Counted from the first letter of the stretch, positions 1-4,764 are shown. The stretch is 5,126 nucleotides of DNA from Chloroflexota bacterium (GCA_016208345.1 JACQYG010000310.1:1-5126), one strand, 5' to 3'. The notes: generated from the letters alone by a model not told the origin. Numbers and translations: made by a program.

Positions 1-162
1 AGCGAGACCATGGACGTGAAGATCGCCGCCCTGCGGGCCCACCAGAGCCAGGTGAAGGACTTCGCCGGGCTGGAGGAGATGCTGCGGGAGTGGGGGCGGC
101 ACGAGGCCCAGGGCCAGGGGATGACCTATGCCGAAGCCTTCAAGCGTGTGATTTTGAAATGA
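1..162 (+). CDS. PIG-L/LmbE-family deacetylase, C-terminal end (partial)
   Basis: An open frame enters from the left edge and ends at TGA 160-162, leaving 53 codons. The peptide contains KIAALRAHQSQVKDF followed by EEMLREWGR and ends GMTYAEAFKRVILK. The K-x-A-AL-x-x-H-x-SQ pattern and the closing Y-AEAF-x-R-hydrophobic stretch are typical of the C-terminus of PIG-L/LmbE-type deacetylases. These are zinc-dependent enzymes that remove acetyl groups from N-acetylglucosaminyl or related amino-sugar substrates. The catalytic N-terminal part (the HPDD-type zinc motif) lies outside the window, so activity and substrate cannot be judged. No convincing terminator follows the stop. The family call rests only on the tail; a different protein with a similar helix is possible but less likely. 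Confidence 0.72.
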   Translation, partial: SETMDVKIAALRAHQSQVKDFAGLEEMLREWGRHEAQGQGMTYAEAFKRVILK

Positions 163-230
163 CTACCTGTAACCTGACTTCATAGCAATTGATTTGAGTC
201 GATGGTGTCCGATGTTTGGTGAAGAGCCAG

Positions 231-297
231 TAGTGAAAGCCCGGCTCAGGCCCTGGCGACCCAGGGGCACACGATTCCCGGGCCGGTAAAAGCACTA
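231..297 (+). other. Nested inverted repeats; candidate structured leader or small RNA
   Basis: Three inverted repeats are nested within 67 bases of the gap before the DUF1841 gene. The outer pair is TAGTG (231-235) with CACTA (293-297). The middle pair is GCCCGG (239-244) with CCGGGC (278-283). The inner hairpin is CCCTGG (251-256) with CCAGGG (261-266), closed by a CGAC loop. All three pair perfectly. The fold ends 26 bases before the ATG at 324 and has no T-run directly after it, so it does not look like a simple terminator. It does not match a riboswitch consensus I can recall. It could be a 5' leader element, a small RNA, or chance pairing in GC-rich DNA. No convincing promoter was seen in 163-230. 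Confidence 0.35.
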
Positions 298-323
298 ATG
301 GAGAATTTTGGGAAAAGGGCGCT

Positions 324-833
324 ATGAGTGAGACTGCTGGAGACGTCTATGAATCGCTGCGTAACATATCGCAGCGGCGCTTTCGTGCCCTCTGGGAAGC
401 GGGCAAGTTAGAGGTTGAATTGTCTGACGAGGATCAGCGCCTGGTCAAGGCCATGCAAGATCATCCCCAGTACCGCCAGTTTTGGGAGCAGGCGGACCGG
501 ATAGGCGAGGAGGAATTGGCCATCAGGGGTGAGAACCCGTTCTTGCACGTGATGGTGCACGTGGTCATCGAGAACCAGTTGGCTTTGAGAGATCCACCGG
601 AGGTTTATGAGATCTTCCAGGCGAAGCTGGCCCGTGGTCAGCCCCGACACGAGGTTTGTCATGAGATCGCGAGGGTATTAATGGAGTTTGTGTGGCAAGC
701 TCTAAGGTACCAGAAGCCCTTTGATGCGAAAGGCTACGCCGATAGCGTCAGGGATTTGGATGCAAAGATGGATGATGGGCACGCACGGAGGCGGACATCG
801 CGGCCACGGTACAGGCGGCGCGGTAGACGTTAA
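324..833 (+). CDS. DUF1841 family protein with arginine-rich tail
   Basis: This is a 169-residue protein of unknown function. Residues about 10-145 fit the DUF1841 family. They include a HP-x-Y segment (47-50), the signature NPFLHVMVHVVIENQ (71-85), RHEVCHEIARVLMEFVWQAL (108-127) and a closing Y-A-D-S-V-R (138-143). The paired histidines H75-x3-H79 and H109-x3-H113 sit where family members keep conserved histidines and could bind a metal; that is inference. No signal peptide or membrane segment is visible, so it is probably cytoplasmic. The last 18 residues are strongly basic (RRR and RYRRRGRR), which suggests nucleic-acid contact or a disordered tail. The start at 324 has only a weak AAAAGGG (313-319) before it. 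The gene uses more AT-ending codons than the por genes downstream. It stands alone between non-coding stretches. Confidence 0.8.
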   Translation: MSETAGDVYESLRNISQRRFRALWEAGKLEVELSDEDQRLVKAMQDHPQYRQFWEQADRIGEEELAIRGENPFLHVMVHVVIENQLALRDPPEVYEIFQAKLARGQPRHEVCHEIARVLMEFVWQALRYQKPFDAKGYADSVRDLDAKMDDGHARRRTSRPRYRRRGRR

Positions 834-894
834 GATAGGTTGCCGGTAGCTGAGGACAGTGTGGGGATGCCTTCCGGCGCGCACCCAATCGCTA

Positions 895-924
895 TTGACG
901 GGTAGGGCGATGCCGTGCTACAAT
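895..924 (+). promoter_or_regulatory. Sigma-A/sigma-70-type promoter, probably for the tRNA unit
   Basis: The -35 box TTGACG (895-900) and -10 box TACAAT (919-924) are separated by 18 bp. A TG at 916-917 gives an extended -10. Transcription would start near 931. The next recognisable gene is tRNA-Ser, about 215 bp further on, so the leader would be unusually long for a tRNA. Either the tRNAs are made from this site with a processed leader, or the promoter makes an unrecognised short RNA. Confidence 0.6.
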
Positions 925-1036
925 AGCCCCCGGAAAGTACTGCGCAGGCAACGCGCTAAGGGGAAATCGAAGGCTTCTTCGCCAGCATAGAATAGTAACC
1001 TAACCAGTGAAATTTGTGTACAAAGAGCAAAGATTC

Positions 1037-1110
1037 TTGAACCGCGAAGACGCCAAGCACGCAAAGAGAAAAAATTAAATCTTCGCGTCCTTTGCGTCTT
1101 TGCGGTTCCA
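1037..1110. repeat. Imperfect 30-bp palindrome, dispersed-repeat type
   Basis: The left arm at 1037-1066 (beginning TTGAACCGCGAAGACGCC) pairs with the right arm at 1081-1110 (ending GCGTCTTTGCGGTTCCA). About 25 of 30 positions are complementary across a 14-base AT-rich centre. GAACCGC-AAGACGC with CGCAAAG runs resembles small dispersed palindromes I know from many bacterial genomes, which are usually non-coding and MITE-like. No target-site duplication is evident. It lies between the promoter at 895-924 and tRNA-Ser and would form a strong hairpin in that transcript. Confidence 0.6.
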
Positions 1111-1145
1111 GTTTGGTTTCGGCTTGTCCGAGTTAGGTATCGCGA

Positions 1146-1241
1146 GGGGAGATCGCATAGTTGGTCTAGTGCGGCCGCCTGCTAAGCGGTTACAGGGGCC
1201 TTAAACCTCTGTCGAGGGTTCGAATCCCTCTCTCCCCGCCA
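1146..1241 (+). tRNA. tRNA-Ser(GCT), CCA end encoded
   Basis: A complete class II cloverleaf is present. The acceptor stem is GGGGAGA (1146-1152) with TCTCCCC (1231-1237). The D stem is GCA/TGC with TTGG in its loop. The anticodon stem is GCCGC/GCGGT with loop CTGCTAA, placing anticodon GCT at 1181-1183, which reads AGC and AGU. The long variable arm pairs ACAGGGG with CCTCTGT, as expected for serine tRNA. The T arm is GAGGG-TTCGAAT-CCCTC. The discriminator base is G (1238) and CCA (1239-1241) is encoded. It probably shares a transcript with tRNA-Arg downstream, since no terminator lies between them. Confidence 0.96.
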
Positions 1242-1272
1242 GAATTCAGCGGTACATCTGCCCAGGATTTTC

Positions 1273-1393
1273 GATTCCTGAACCTGGACAGGAACAGGTT
1301 TTGGATTCCTGAACCTGTCAGGAACAGGTTTCCGACTCCTGAACCTGTCAGGAACAGGTTTTGAATTCCTGAACCTGTCAGGAACAGGTTTGC
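1273..1393. repeat. Four tandem 30-bp repeats, each with overlapping dyads
   Basis: Four head-to-tail copies lie at 1273-1303 (31 bp, one extra base), 1304-1333, 1334-1363 and 1364-1393, with no spacers. Each contains TTCCTGAACCTGTCAGG followed by AACAGGTTT, with variation mainly at the unit edges. Copies 2-4 (with one change at the edge of copy 3) carry two overlapping perfect dyads: TTCCTGA with TCAGGAA, and AACCTGT with ACAGGTT. The two cannot form at once, so each unit can take alternative hairpins. Copy 1 has CCTGGACAGG in place of CCTGTCAGG. The array fills much of the 215-bp spacer between the two tRNAs. Function unknown. Confidence 0.9.
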
Positions 1394-1414
1394 GATTTGC
1401 GTTTCTGGAGGAGA

Positions 1415-1447
1415 CAATCGAAAATCTAAAATCGGCAATCGAAAATC
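1415..1447. repeat. Short AT-rich direct repeat beside the tandem array
   Basis: CAATCGAAAATC occurs at 1415-1426 and again at 1436-1447, a 21-bp period, with TAAAATCGG between. The inverse, GATTTTCGATT, is at 1266-1276 at the other edge of the tandem array. The array is thus bracketed by an 11-bp inverted pair. This may be remnant edges of a repeat element or just low-complexity sequence. Confidence 0.6.
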
Positions 1448-1456
1448 ATTTTATAC

Positions 1457-1532
1457 GCCCTCGTAGCTCAGGGGATAGAGCGCAGCGCTGCGGACGCTGA
1501 GGCCACAGGTTCGAATCCTGCCGAGGGTACCA
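1457..1532 (+). tRNA. tRNA-Arg(GCG), CCA end encoded
   Basis: This is a complete class I cloverleaf of 76 bases including CCA (1530-1532). The acceptor stem GCCCTCG (1457-1463) pairs with CGAGGGT (1522-1528), giving a G-U at the first pair. The D arm is GCTC-AGGGGATA-GAGC, with an A after the GG as in arginine tRNAs. The anticodon stem is CAGCG/CGCTG and loop CTGCGGA, so the anticodon GCG is at 1490-1492, reading CGC and CGU. The T arm is ACAGG-TTCGAAT-CCTGC with an A-C mismatch at its outer pair. The discriminator is A. Most bacteria read these codons with an ACG anticodon converted to inosine, so GCG is unusual. It is followed 10 bases later by a terminator. Confidence 0.94.
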
Positions 1533-1541
1533 GCTTACGCC

Positions 1542-1578
1542 AGCCCGTCTGGATGAAGACCGACCAGGCGGGCTTTTC
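1542..1578 (+). terminator. Intrinsic terminator after the tRNA pair
   Basis: AGCCCGTCTGG (1542-1552) pairs with CCAGGCGGGCT (1564-1574) across an 11-base loop, with one T-G wobble. It runs straight into TTTT (1574-1577). It starts 9 bases after the tRNA-Arg CCA and precedes the por promoter, so it separates the tRNA unit from the por operon. Confidence 0.85.
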
Positions 1579-1600
1579 CTTGGCATGAGCCGCACAGGTC

Positions 1601-1629
1601 TTGCCAGGCCAACGGATTTGGTCTATAAT
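1601..1629 (+). promoter_or_regulatory. Promoter of the porGDAB operon (sigma-A type)
   Basis: TTGCCA (1601-1606) and a perfect TATAAT (1624-1629) are 17 bp apart. Transcription would start near 1636, giving a leader of about 42 bases before porG. It has the same two boxes and the same spacing as the promoter at 4695-4723. Confidence 0.85.
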
Positions 1630-1653
1630 CTACCGAGCGTCTTTTTTGCGCAA

Positions 1654-1664
1654 TTTGTCACAAA
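1654..1664. promoter_or_regulatory. Small dyad in the por leader, possible operator
   Basis: TTTGT-C-ACAAA is a perfect 5+1+5 dyad, about 20 bases past the predicted transcription start and just before the ribosome binding site. Its position would suit a repressor. The half site is reminiscent of, but does not match, the longer Rex redox-sensor site (TTGTGAA, four bases, TTCACAA). Chance occurrence is quite possible. Confidence 0.22.
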
Positions 1665-1666
1665 CT

Positions 1667-1673
1667 GGAGGAG
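1667..1673 (+). promoter_or_regulatory. Ribosome binding site that fixes the porG start
   Basis: GGAGGAG lies 4 bases before ATG 1678. The frame is open back to an ATG at 1585, but that start would lie upstream of the promoter at 1601-1629 and would add 31 residues unlike the family. The ATG at 1674 is in another frame. Confidence 0.8.
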
Positions 1674-1677
1674 ATGC

Positions 1678-2250
1678 ATGAGCAGCATCACCGAGATTCG
1701 CTGGCACGGACGTGCCGGGCAGGGCATCGTCACGGCGGGCGAGGTCCTGGCCGAGGCGGCCCTGGAGGAGGGCAAGTACTTCCAGGCCTTCCCCGACTAC
1801 GGCCCCGAACGCATGGGGGCGCCCATCAAGTCCTTTACGCGCATCAGCTCGTCGCCGATAGACATCCACTGCCAGATCCAGGCGCCGGATGTGGTGGTGG
1901 TGGTGGACCCCACCCTGGTGGGGGTGGTGGACGTCACCGACGGCCTGAAGGAGGACGGCGTGATCCTGGTGAACACGCCGAAAACCCCCGGCGACATCCG
2001 GGCGGCCTTGAAGGTGACCGGGCAGAAGGTGTTCACGGTGGACGCCACCCGCATCGCCACGGAGACCATCGGCCGGCCTATCCCAAACACGCCCATGCTG
2101 GGAGCGCTGGTCAAGGCCACCGGGGTCGTGTCCAAGGAGAGCGTCATCAACCTGACCAGGGAGCGCCTGGGCGCCAAGCTCAAAGAAGAGGTCGTGGCGG
2201 CGAACTTGAGGGCCATCGAGCGGGCTTACGAGGAGGTCGAGAATGGCTAA
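1678..2250 (+). CDS. porG: Pyruvate:ferredoxin oxidoreductase, gamma subunit
   Basis: This is a 190-residue protein, the usual length for a free-standing gamma subunit. It belongs to the enzyme that converts pyruvate, CoA and oxidised ferredoxin to acetyl-CoA, CO2 and reduced ferredoxin in the cytoplasm. Residues 4-16 read ITEIRWHGRAGQG, the family's N-terminal strand and glycine-rich turn (GRAGQG). PDYGPERMGAP (39-49) and the later NTPMLGALVKATGVV (137-151) are further hallmarks. DVVVVVDPTLV (71-81) is the central strand. It is first in a four-gene operon and overlaps porD by 8 bp. The start at 1678 is chosen from the ribosome binding site and the promoter position. The related 2-oxoisovalerate and other 2-oxoacid oxidoreductases share this domain, so the substrate is inferred from the four-subunit gene order. 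Confidence 0.9.
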   Translation: MSSITEIRWHGRAGQGIVTAGEVLAEAALEEGKYFQAFPDYGPERMGAPIKSFTRISSSPIDIHCQIQAPDVVVVVDPTLVGVVDVTDGLKEDGVILVNTPKTPGDIRAALKVTGQKVFTVDATRIATETIGRPIPNTPMLGALVKATGVVSKESVINLTRERLGAKLKEEVVAANLRAIERAYEEVENG

Positions 2251-2548
2251 GCAGCCAGGATGGAAAGACATACCCATCGGCGGGCTGATCCTGGAGGGAG
2301 GTACCGCCGTAAAATACGAGACCGGGAGCTGGCGGAGCAACCGCCCGGTGCTGGACAAGAACAAGTGTACCAACTGTATGCTATGCTGGGTGTTCTGCCC
2401 GGATTCGGCCATCGTGGTCAGGGAGAGCAAGATGCTGGGCTACGACCTGGAGCACTGCAAGGGCTGCGGCATCTGTGCCCGGGAGTGCCCGGTTAAAGCG
2501 ATTACCATGGTGGAGGAGACGAAGTTCAGGGAGGGGAGCAATGGTTAA
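2243..2548 (+). CDS. porD: Pyruvate:ferredoxin oxidoreductase, delta subunit (2x[4Fe-4S])
   Basis: This 101-residue ferredoxin-like subunit, standard in size, passes electrons from the catalytic core to external ferredoxin. Two complete [4Fe-4S] motifs are visible: C42-T-N-C45-M-L-C48-W-V-F-C52-P and C72-K-G-C75-G-I-C78-A-R-E-C82-P. All eight cysteines are present. Before them YETGSWRSNRPVLD (25-38) is the segment typical of PorD, which separates it from plain ferredoxins. AGGAGGT (2231-2237) sits 5 bases before the ATG. The gene overlaps porG by 8 bp (ATGGCTAA) and porA by 8 bp (ATGGTTAA), which points to coupled translation and matched subunit amounts. Confidence 0.93.
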   Translation: MAKQPGWKDIPIGGLILEGGTAVKYETGSWRSNRPVLDKNKCTNCMLCWVFCPDSAIVVRESKMLGYDLEHCKGCGICARECPVKAITMVEETKFREGSNG

Positions 2549-3734
2549 GGGGAAAGTCGTGGCGCTGGACGGCGCGAAGGCCGTGGCGGAGGCCATGAGG
2601 CAGATGAACCCCGACGTGGTGGCCGCCTATCCCATCACGCCCCAGACCGAGATCGTGCAAACCTTCTCTCAGTTCGTGGCTGACGGGAAAGTGGACACCG
2701 AGTTCATCCCCGTGGAGAGCGAACACGCCGCCATGAGTGCCTGCGTGGGCGCTGCCGCCGCCGGCGGGCGAGTGCAGACCGCCACCACCTCGGCGGGCAT
2801 GGCCCTCATGTGGGAGGTGCTCTACGTGGCGGCCTCCACGCGCCTGCCTATCGTAATGCACTTCGTGAACCGGGCCCTTTCGGCGCCCTTGAATATACAC
2901 TGCGACCATTCAGACTCCATGGGGGCCCGGGATGCCGGGTGGATACACCTCTTCGCCGAGAATGCCCAGGAAGCCTACGATAACGCCATTCAGTCCGTGC
3001 GCATCGCCGAGGCCTGCATGCTACCAGTGCTGCACACCCAGGACGGTTTCATCATCAGCCACGGCGTGGAGCGGCTCCAGATACTGCCGGACCAGGCGGT
3101 GAAGGACTTCATCGGCACCTATAAGGCCGAGCATCCGCTCCTGGACACCGACCACCCCATCATGGTGGGGCCGGTGGACCTGCCGGACTTCTATACCGAA
3201 CACAAACGGCAGCAGGTGGATGCCATGGAGAAGGCACCTCAGGTGATCCGGCGAGTAGGACAGGAGTACGGGACCCTTACTGGCCGCACCTATGGCCTGG
3301 TGGAGCCATACAAGCTCGACGACGCCGAGGTGGCGATCGTAGTCCTGGGGTCCACCGCTGGTACTTCAAAAGTCGTGGTGGATGCTCTGCGAGGCAAGGG
3401 TGTCAAGGCCGGCCTCTTGAAGCTGCGGGCCTTCCGGCCATTCCCGGCCCAGGAGGTGGCGGTGGCCCTGAGGGACAAGGTGGCGGTGGCGGTCCTGGAC
3501 CGCTCCATGAGTTTCGGTGGACAGGGTGGACCGGTTTTTCTGGAGACCTGCGCGGCCCTCTACAACGGCGGCGGCAGGGCCAGGGCGATAAACTACATCT
3601 ACGGCCTGGGTGGACGGGACACCACACCGGATCAGATCGAGCGGGCATTCCAGGAAATTCTTAACATAAGCACGCCAGGCAAGGCTCCCGTAGATGCCGA
3701 TCAATCTGAAAGAGGTCGCCAATCGCCAGGATAA
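2541..3734 (+). CDS. porA: Pyruvate:ferredoxin oxidoreductase, alpha subunit
   Basis: This 397-residue subunit carries the pyrimidine-side and CoA-side domains of the enzyme. YPITPQTEI (30-38) and V-E-S-E-H-A-A-M (58-65, E61 the likely ThDP-activating glutamate) are the family's signatures. TSAGMALMWE (83-92) and HSDSMGARDAGWI (123-135) follow. The second domain shows VVLGSTAGT (267-275), LKLRAFRPFP (293-302) and LDRSMSFGGQGGP (319-331). YGLGGRDTTPDQI (354-366) is the usual C-terminal block. GGAGGGGAG (2529-2537) precedes the start; the open frame extends 22 codons upstream into porD, but that extension is not family-like. The last roughly 22 residues (376-397) do not look like a usual PorA ending and run 41 bp into porB, so the stop codon may have shifted. 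Confidence 0.93.
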   Translation: MVKGKVVALDGAKAVAEAMRQMNPDVVAAYPITPQTEIVQTFSQFVADGKVDTEFIPVESEHAAMSACVGAAAAGGRVQTATTSAGMALMWEVLYVAASTRLPIVMHFVNRALSAPLNIHCDHSDSMGARDAGWIHLFAENAQEAYDNAIQSVRIAEACMLPVLHTQDGFIISHGVERLQILPDQAVKDFIGTYKAEHPLLDTDHPIMVGPVDLPDFYTEHKRQQVDAMEKAPQVIRRVGQEYGTLTGRTYGLVEPYKLDDAEVAIVVLGSTAGTSKVVVDALRGKGVKAGLLKLRAFRPFPAQEVAVALRDKVAVAVLDRSMSFGGQGGPVFLETCAALYNGGGRARAINYIYGLGGRDTTPDQIERAFQEILNISTPGKAPVDADQSERGRQSPG

Positions 3735-4623
3735 GTTGGGTCCCGGGCACCGGATGTGCGCGGGCTGCGGGGAGACCATCATCGTGCGGGAGATATTGAG
3801 CGTCGTGGAGGACCCGGTGGTGGTGGCCGATGCCACCGGCTGCCTGGAGGTAGCCACGTCCATTTTCCCATATAATGCCTGGCGGGTGCCCTGGATACAC
3901 AATGCCTTCGAGAACGCTTCTTCGACCCTGGCCGGCGCCGAGGCCATGTACCGGTCCCTGGTGCGCCAGGGCAAGATCCCGGAGAAAAACACCAAGTTCA
4001 TCGCCTTCGGCGGCGATGGGGCCACCTATGACATCGGCCTGCAATGGATCTCCGGGTGTTTGGAACGGGGCCACCGCATGCTCTACGTCTGCCTGAACAA
4101 TGAGGCCTACATGAACACGGGCATCCAACGCTCCAGCGCCACCCCACTGGGCGCCTCCACGACTACGTCGCCGGCGGGCGAGGTGATACCGGGCAAGCCC
4201 CAGTGGCGCAAGCCCCTCACCGCCATCATCGCCGCCCACAAGATACCCTTCGTGGCCCAGGCGGCCCCCCATGCCTGGCGAGATCTGATGACCAAGACCC
4301 AGAAGGCCCTGGCGGCCGATGGCCCCTCGTTCATAAACGTGCTCGCGCCGTGCCCCCGGGGCTGGCGCCACGACAGCAACGAGACCATCCAGATGACCAA
4401 GCTGGCCGCCGACACGTGCATCTGGCCATTGTTCGAGGTGGAGAGCGGCGTCTGGAAGCTGAACTACAAACCGAAGGAGAAAAAGCCCATTATCGAGTGG
4501 GTTAAGTCCCAGGGCCGCTTCCGCCACCTCTTGCAACCAGCTAACCAGCGCGTGGTGGACCAGTTGCAGGCTAAGGTGGACGAGGAGTGGGAGGAACTCC
4601 TGAAGCTTTGTGGTGAGACGTAG
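3694..4623 (+). CDS. porB: Pyruvate:ferredoxin oxidoreductase, beta subunit (ThDP-binding)
   Basis: This 309-residue catalytic subunit is near the usual length of PorB. GPGHRMCAGCG (16-26) supplies C22 and C25, and C50 (ATGC) and C220 (LAPCPRGW) complete the expected set for its [4Fe-4S] cluster. The ThDP-Mg motif runs from GDG (107-109) to NN (135-136), with NNEAYMNTG (135-143) and QRSSATP after it, as in the family. The cytoplasmic complex needs PorA, PorG and PorD, all encoded immediately upstream. The start at 3694 overlaps porA by 41 bp. It has only a weak AGGCAAGG (3676-3683) before it, but the N-terminus MPINLKEVANRQDKLGPGH is family-like and a TAG (3691-3693) directly precedes the ATG in this frame, so no longer start is possible. 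Translation is probably coupled to porA. Confidence 0.93.
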   Translation: MPINLKEVANRQDKLGPGHRMCAGCGETIIVREILSVVEDPVVVADATGCLEVATSIFPYNAWRVPWIHNAFENASSTLAGAEAMYRSLVRQGKIPEKNTKFIAFGGDGATYDIGLQWISGCLERGHRMLYVCLNNEAYMNTGIQRSSATPLGASTTTSPAGEVIPGKPQWRKPLTAIIAAHKIPFVAQAAPHAWRDLMTKTQKALAADGPSFINVLAPCPRGWRHDSNETIQMTKLAADTCIWPLFEVESGVWKLNYKPKEKKPIIEWVKSQGRFRHLLQPANQRVVDQLQAKVDEEWEELLKLCGET

Positions 4624-4647
4624 CAAGCTCACGGCTAGCAACTGCTT

Positions 4648-4687
4648 ATCGGGGCTGGGCCTGGAGTCCGGCCCCGATTTTCTTTTT
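4648..4687 (+). terminator. Intrinsic terminator of the porGDAB operon
   Basis: ATCGGGGCTGG (4648-4658) pairs with CCGGCCCCGAT (4668-4678) over 11 bp with a single T-G wobble and a 9-base loop. The T-rich tract TTTTCTTTTT follows (4678-4687). It begins 25 bases after the porB stop and ends the operon before the next promoter. Confidence 0.92.
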
Positions 4688-4694
4688 GGCGGTG

Positions 4695-4723
4695 TTGCCA
4701 AAGTGCCTTCACGGTCGTATAAT
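4695..4723 (+). promoter_or_regulatory. Promoter of the lipoprotein gene (sigma-A type)
   Basis: TTGCCA (4695-4700) and TATAAT (4718-4723) are 17 bp apart, in the same arrangement as the por promoter. The start of transcription would be near 4730, next to a small CCCC-T-GGGG dyad (4724-4732), about 35 bases before the ATG. Confidence 0.85.
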
Positions 4724-4764
4724 CCCCTGGGGGGTGGCCCGGCATCCTCGTCGGAGGTTACAGA

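Larger units (their letters stand above)
834..1145. other. Gap of 312 bp without a protein gene: promoter plus palindromic repeat
   Basis: No open frame with coding character was seen on either strand. The stretch holds a sigma-A-type promoter (895-924), a short hairpin CGAAG/CTTCG (968-972 with 977-981), and a long imperfect palindrome (1037-1110). No clear terminator for the DUF1841 gene was found. The rest (about 980-1036 and 1111-1145) shows nothing I can name. This is most likely the leader region of the tRNA transcript, but a small RNA starting near 931 is possible. Confidence 0.6.

Noticed and set aside
231..297. Terminator for the PIG-L-type gene
   Set aside because: The fold is multi-helix and lies about 70 bases after the stop. 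The only nearby T-run (306-309) is short and not adjacent to the stem.
1273..1393. CRISPR array
   Set aside because: The units are directly adjacent with no unique spacers, and no cas genes are present.
1190..1438. Minus-strand open frame of 82 codons with a repeated NLFLTGSG 10-residue motif
   Set aside because: The repeat comes from the 30-bp DNA array (a multiple of 3), and the C-terminal SGGERGIRTLDRGL is the well-known false peptide read from the antisense of a tRNA-Ser gene. There is no ribosome binding site.
1585..1677. N-terminal extension of PorG from the upstream ATG
   Set aside because: The start precedes the promoter, the added residues are not family-like, and ATG 1678 has a good ribosome binding site.
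1630..2430. Minus-strand open frame of 266 codons
   Set aside because: It is antisense to porG and porD, with low-complexity His-rich runs created by GTGGTG repeats on the + strand.
3366..4025. Minus-strand open frame of 219 codons across the porA/porB junction
   Set aside because: It is antisense to two well-supported genes and has no start signal or known domain.
3661..4701. Minus-strand open frame of 346 codons
   Set aside because: It lies antisense to porB, the end of porA and the terminator. Its composition is that of GC-rich antisense sequence, with no recognisable domain, and porB has all its family motifs.
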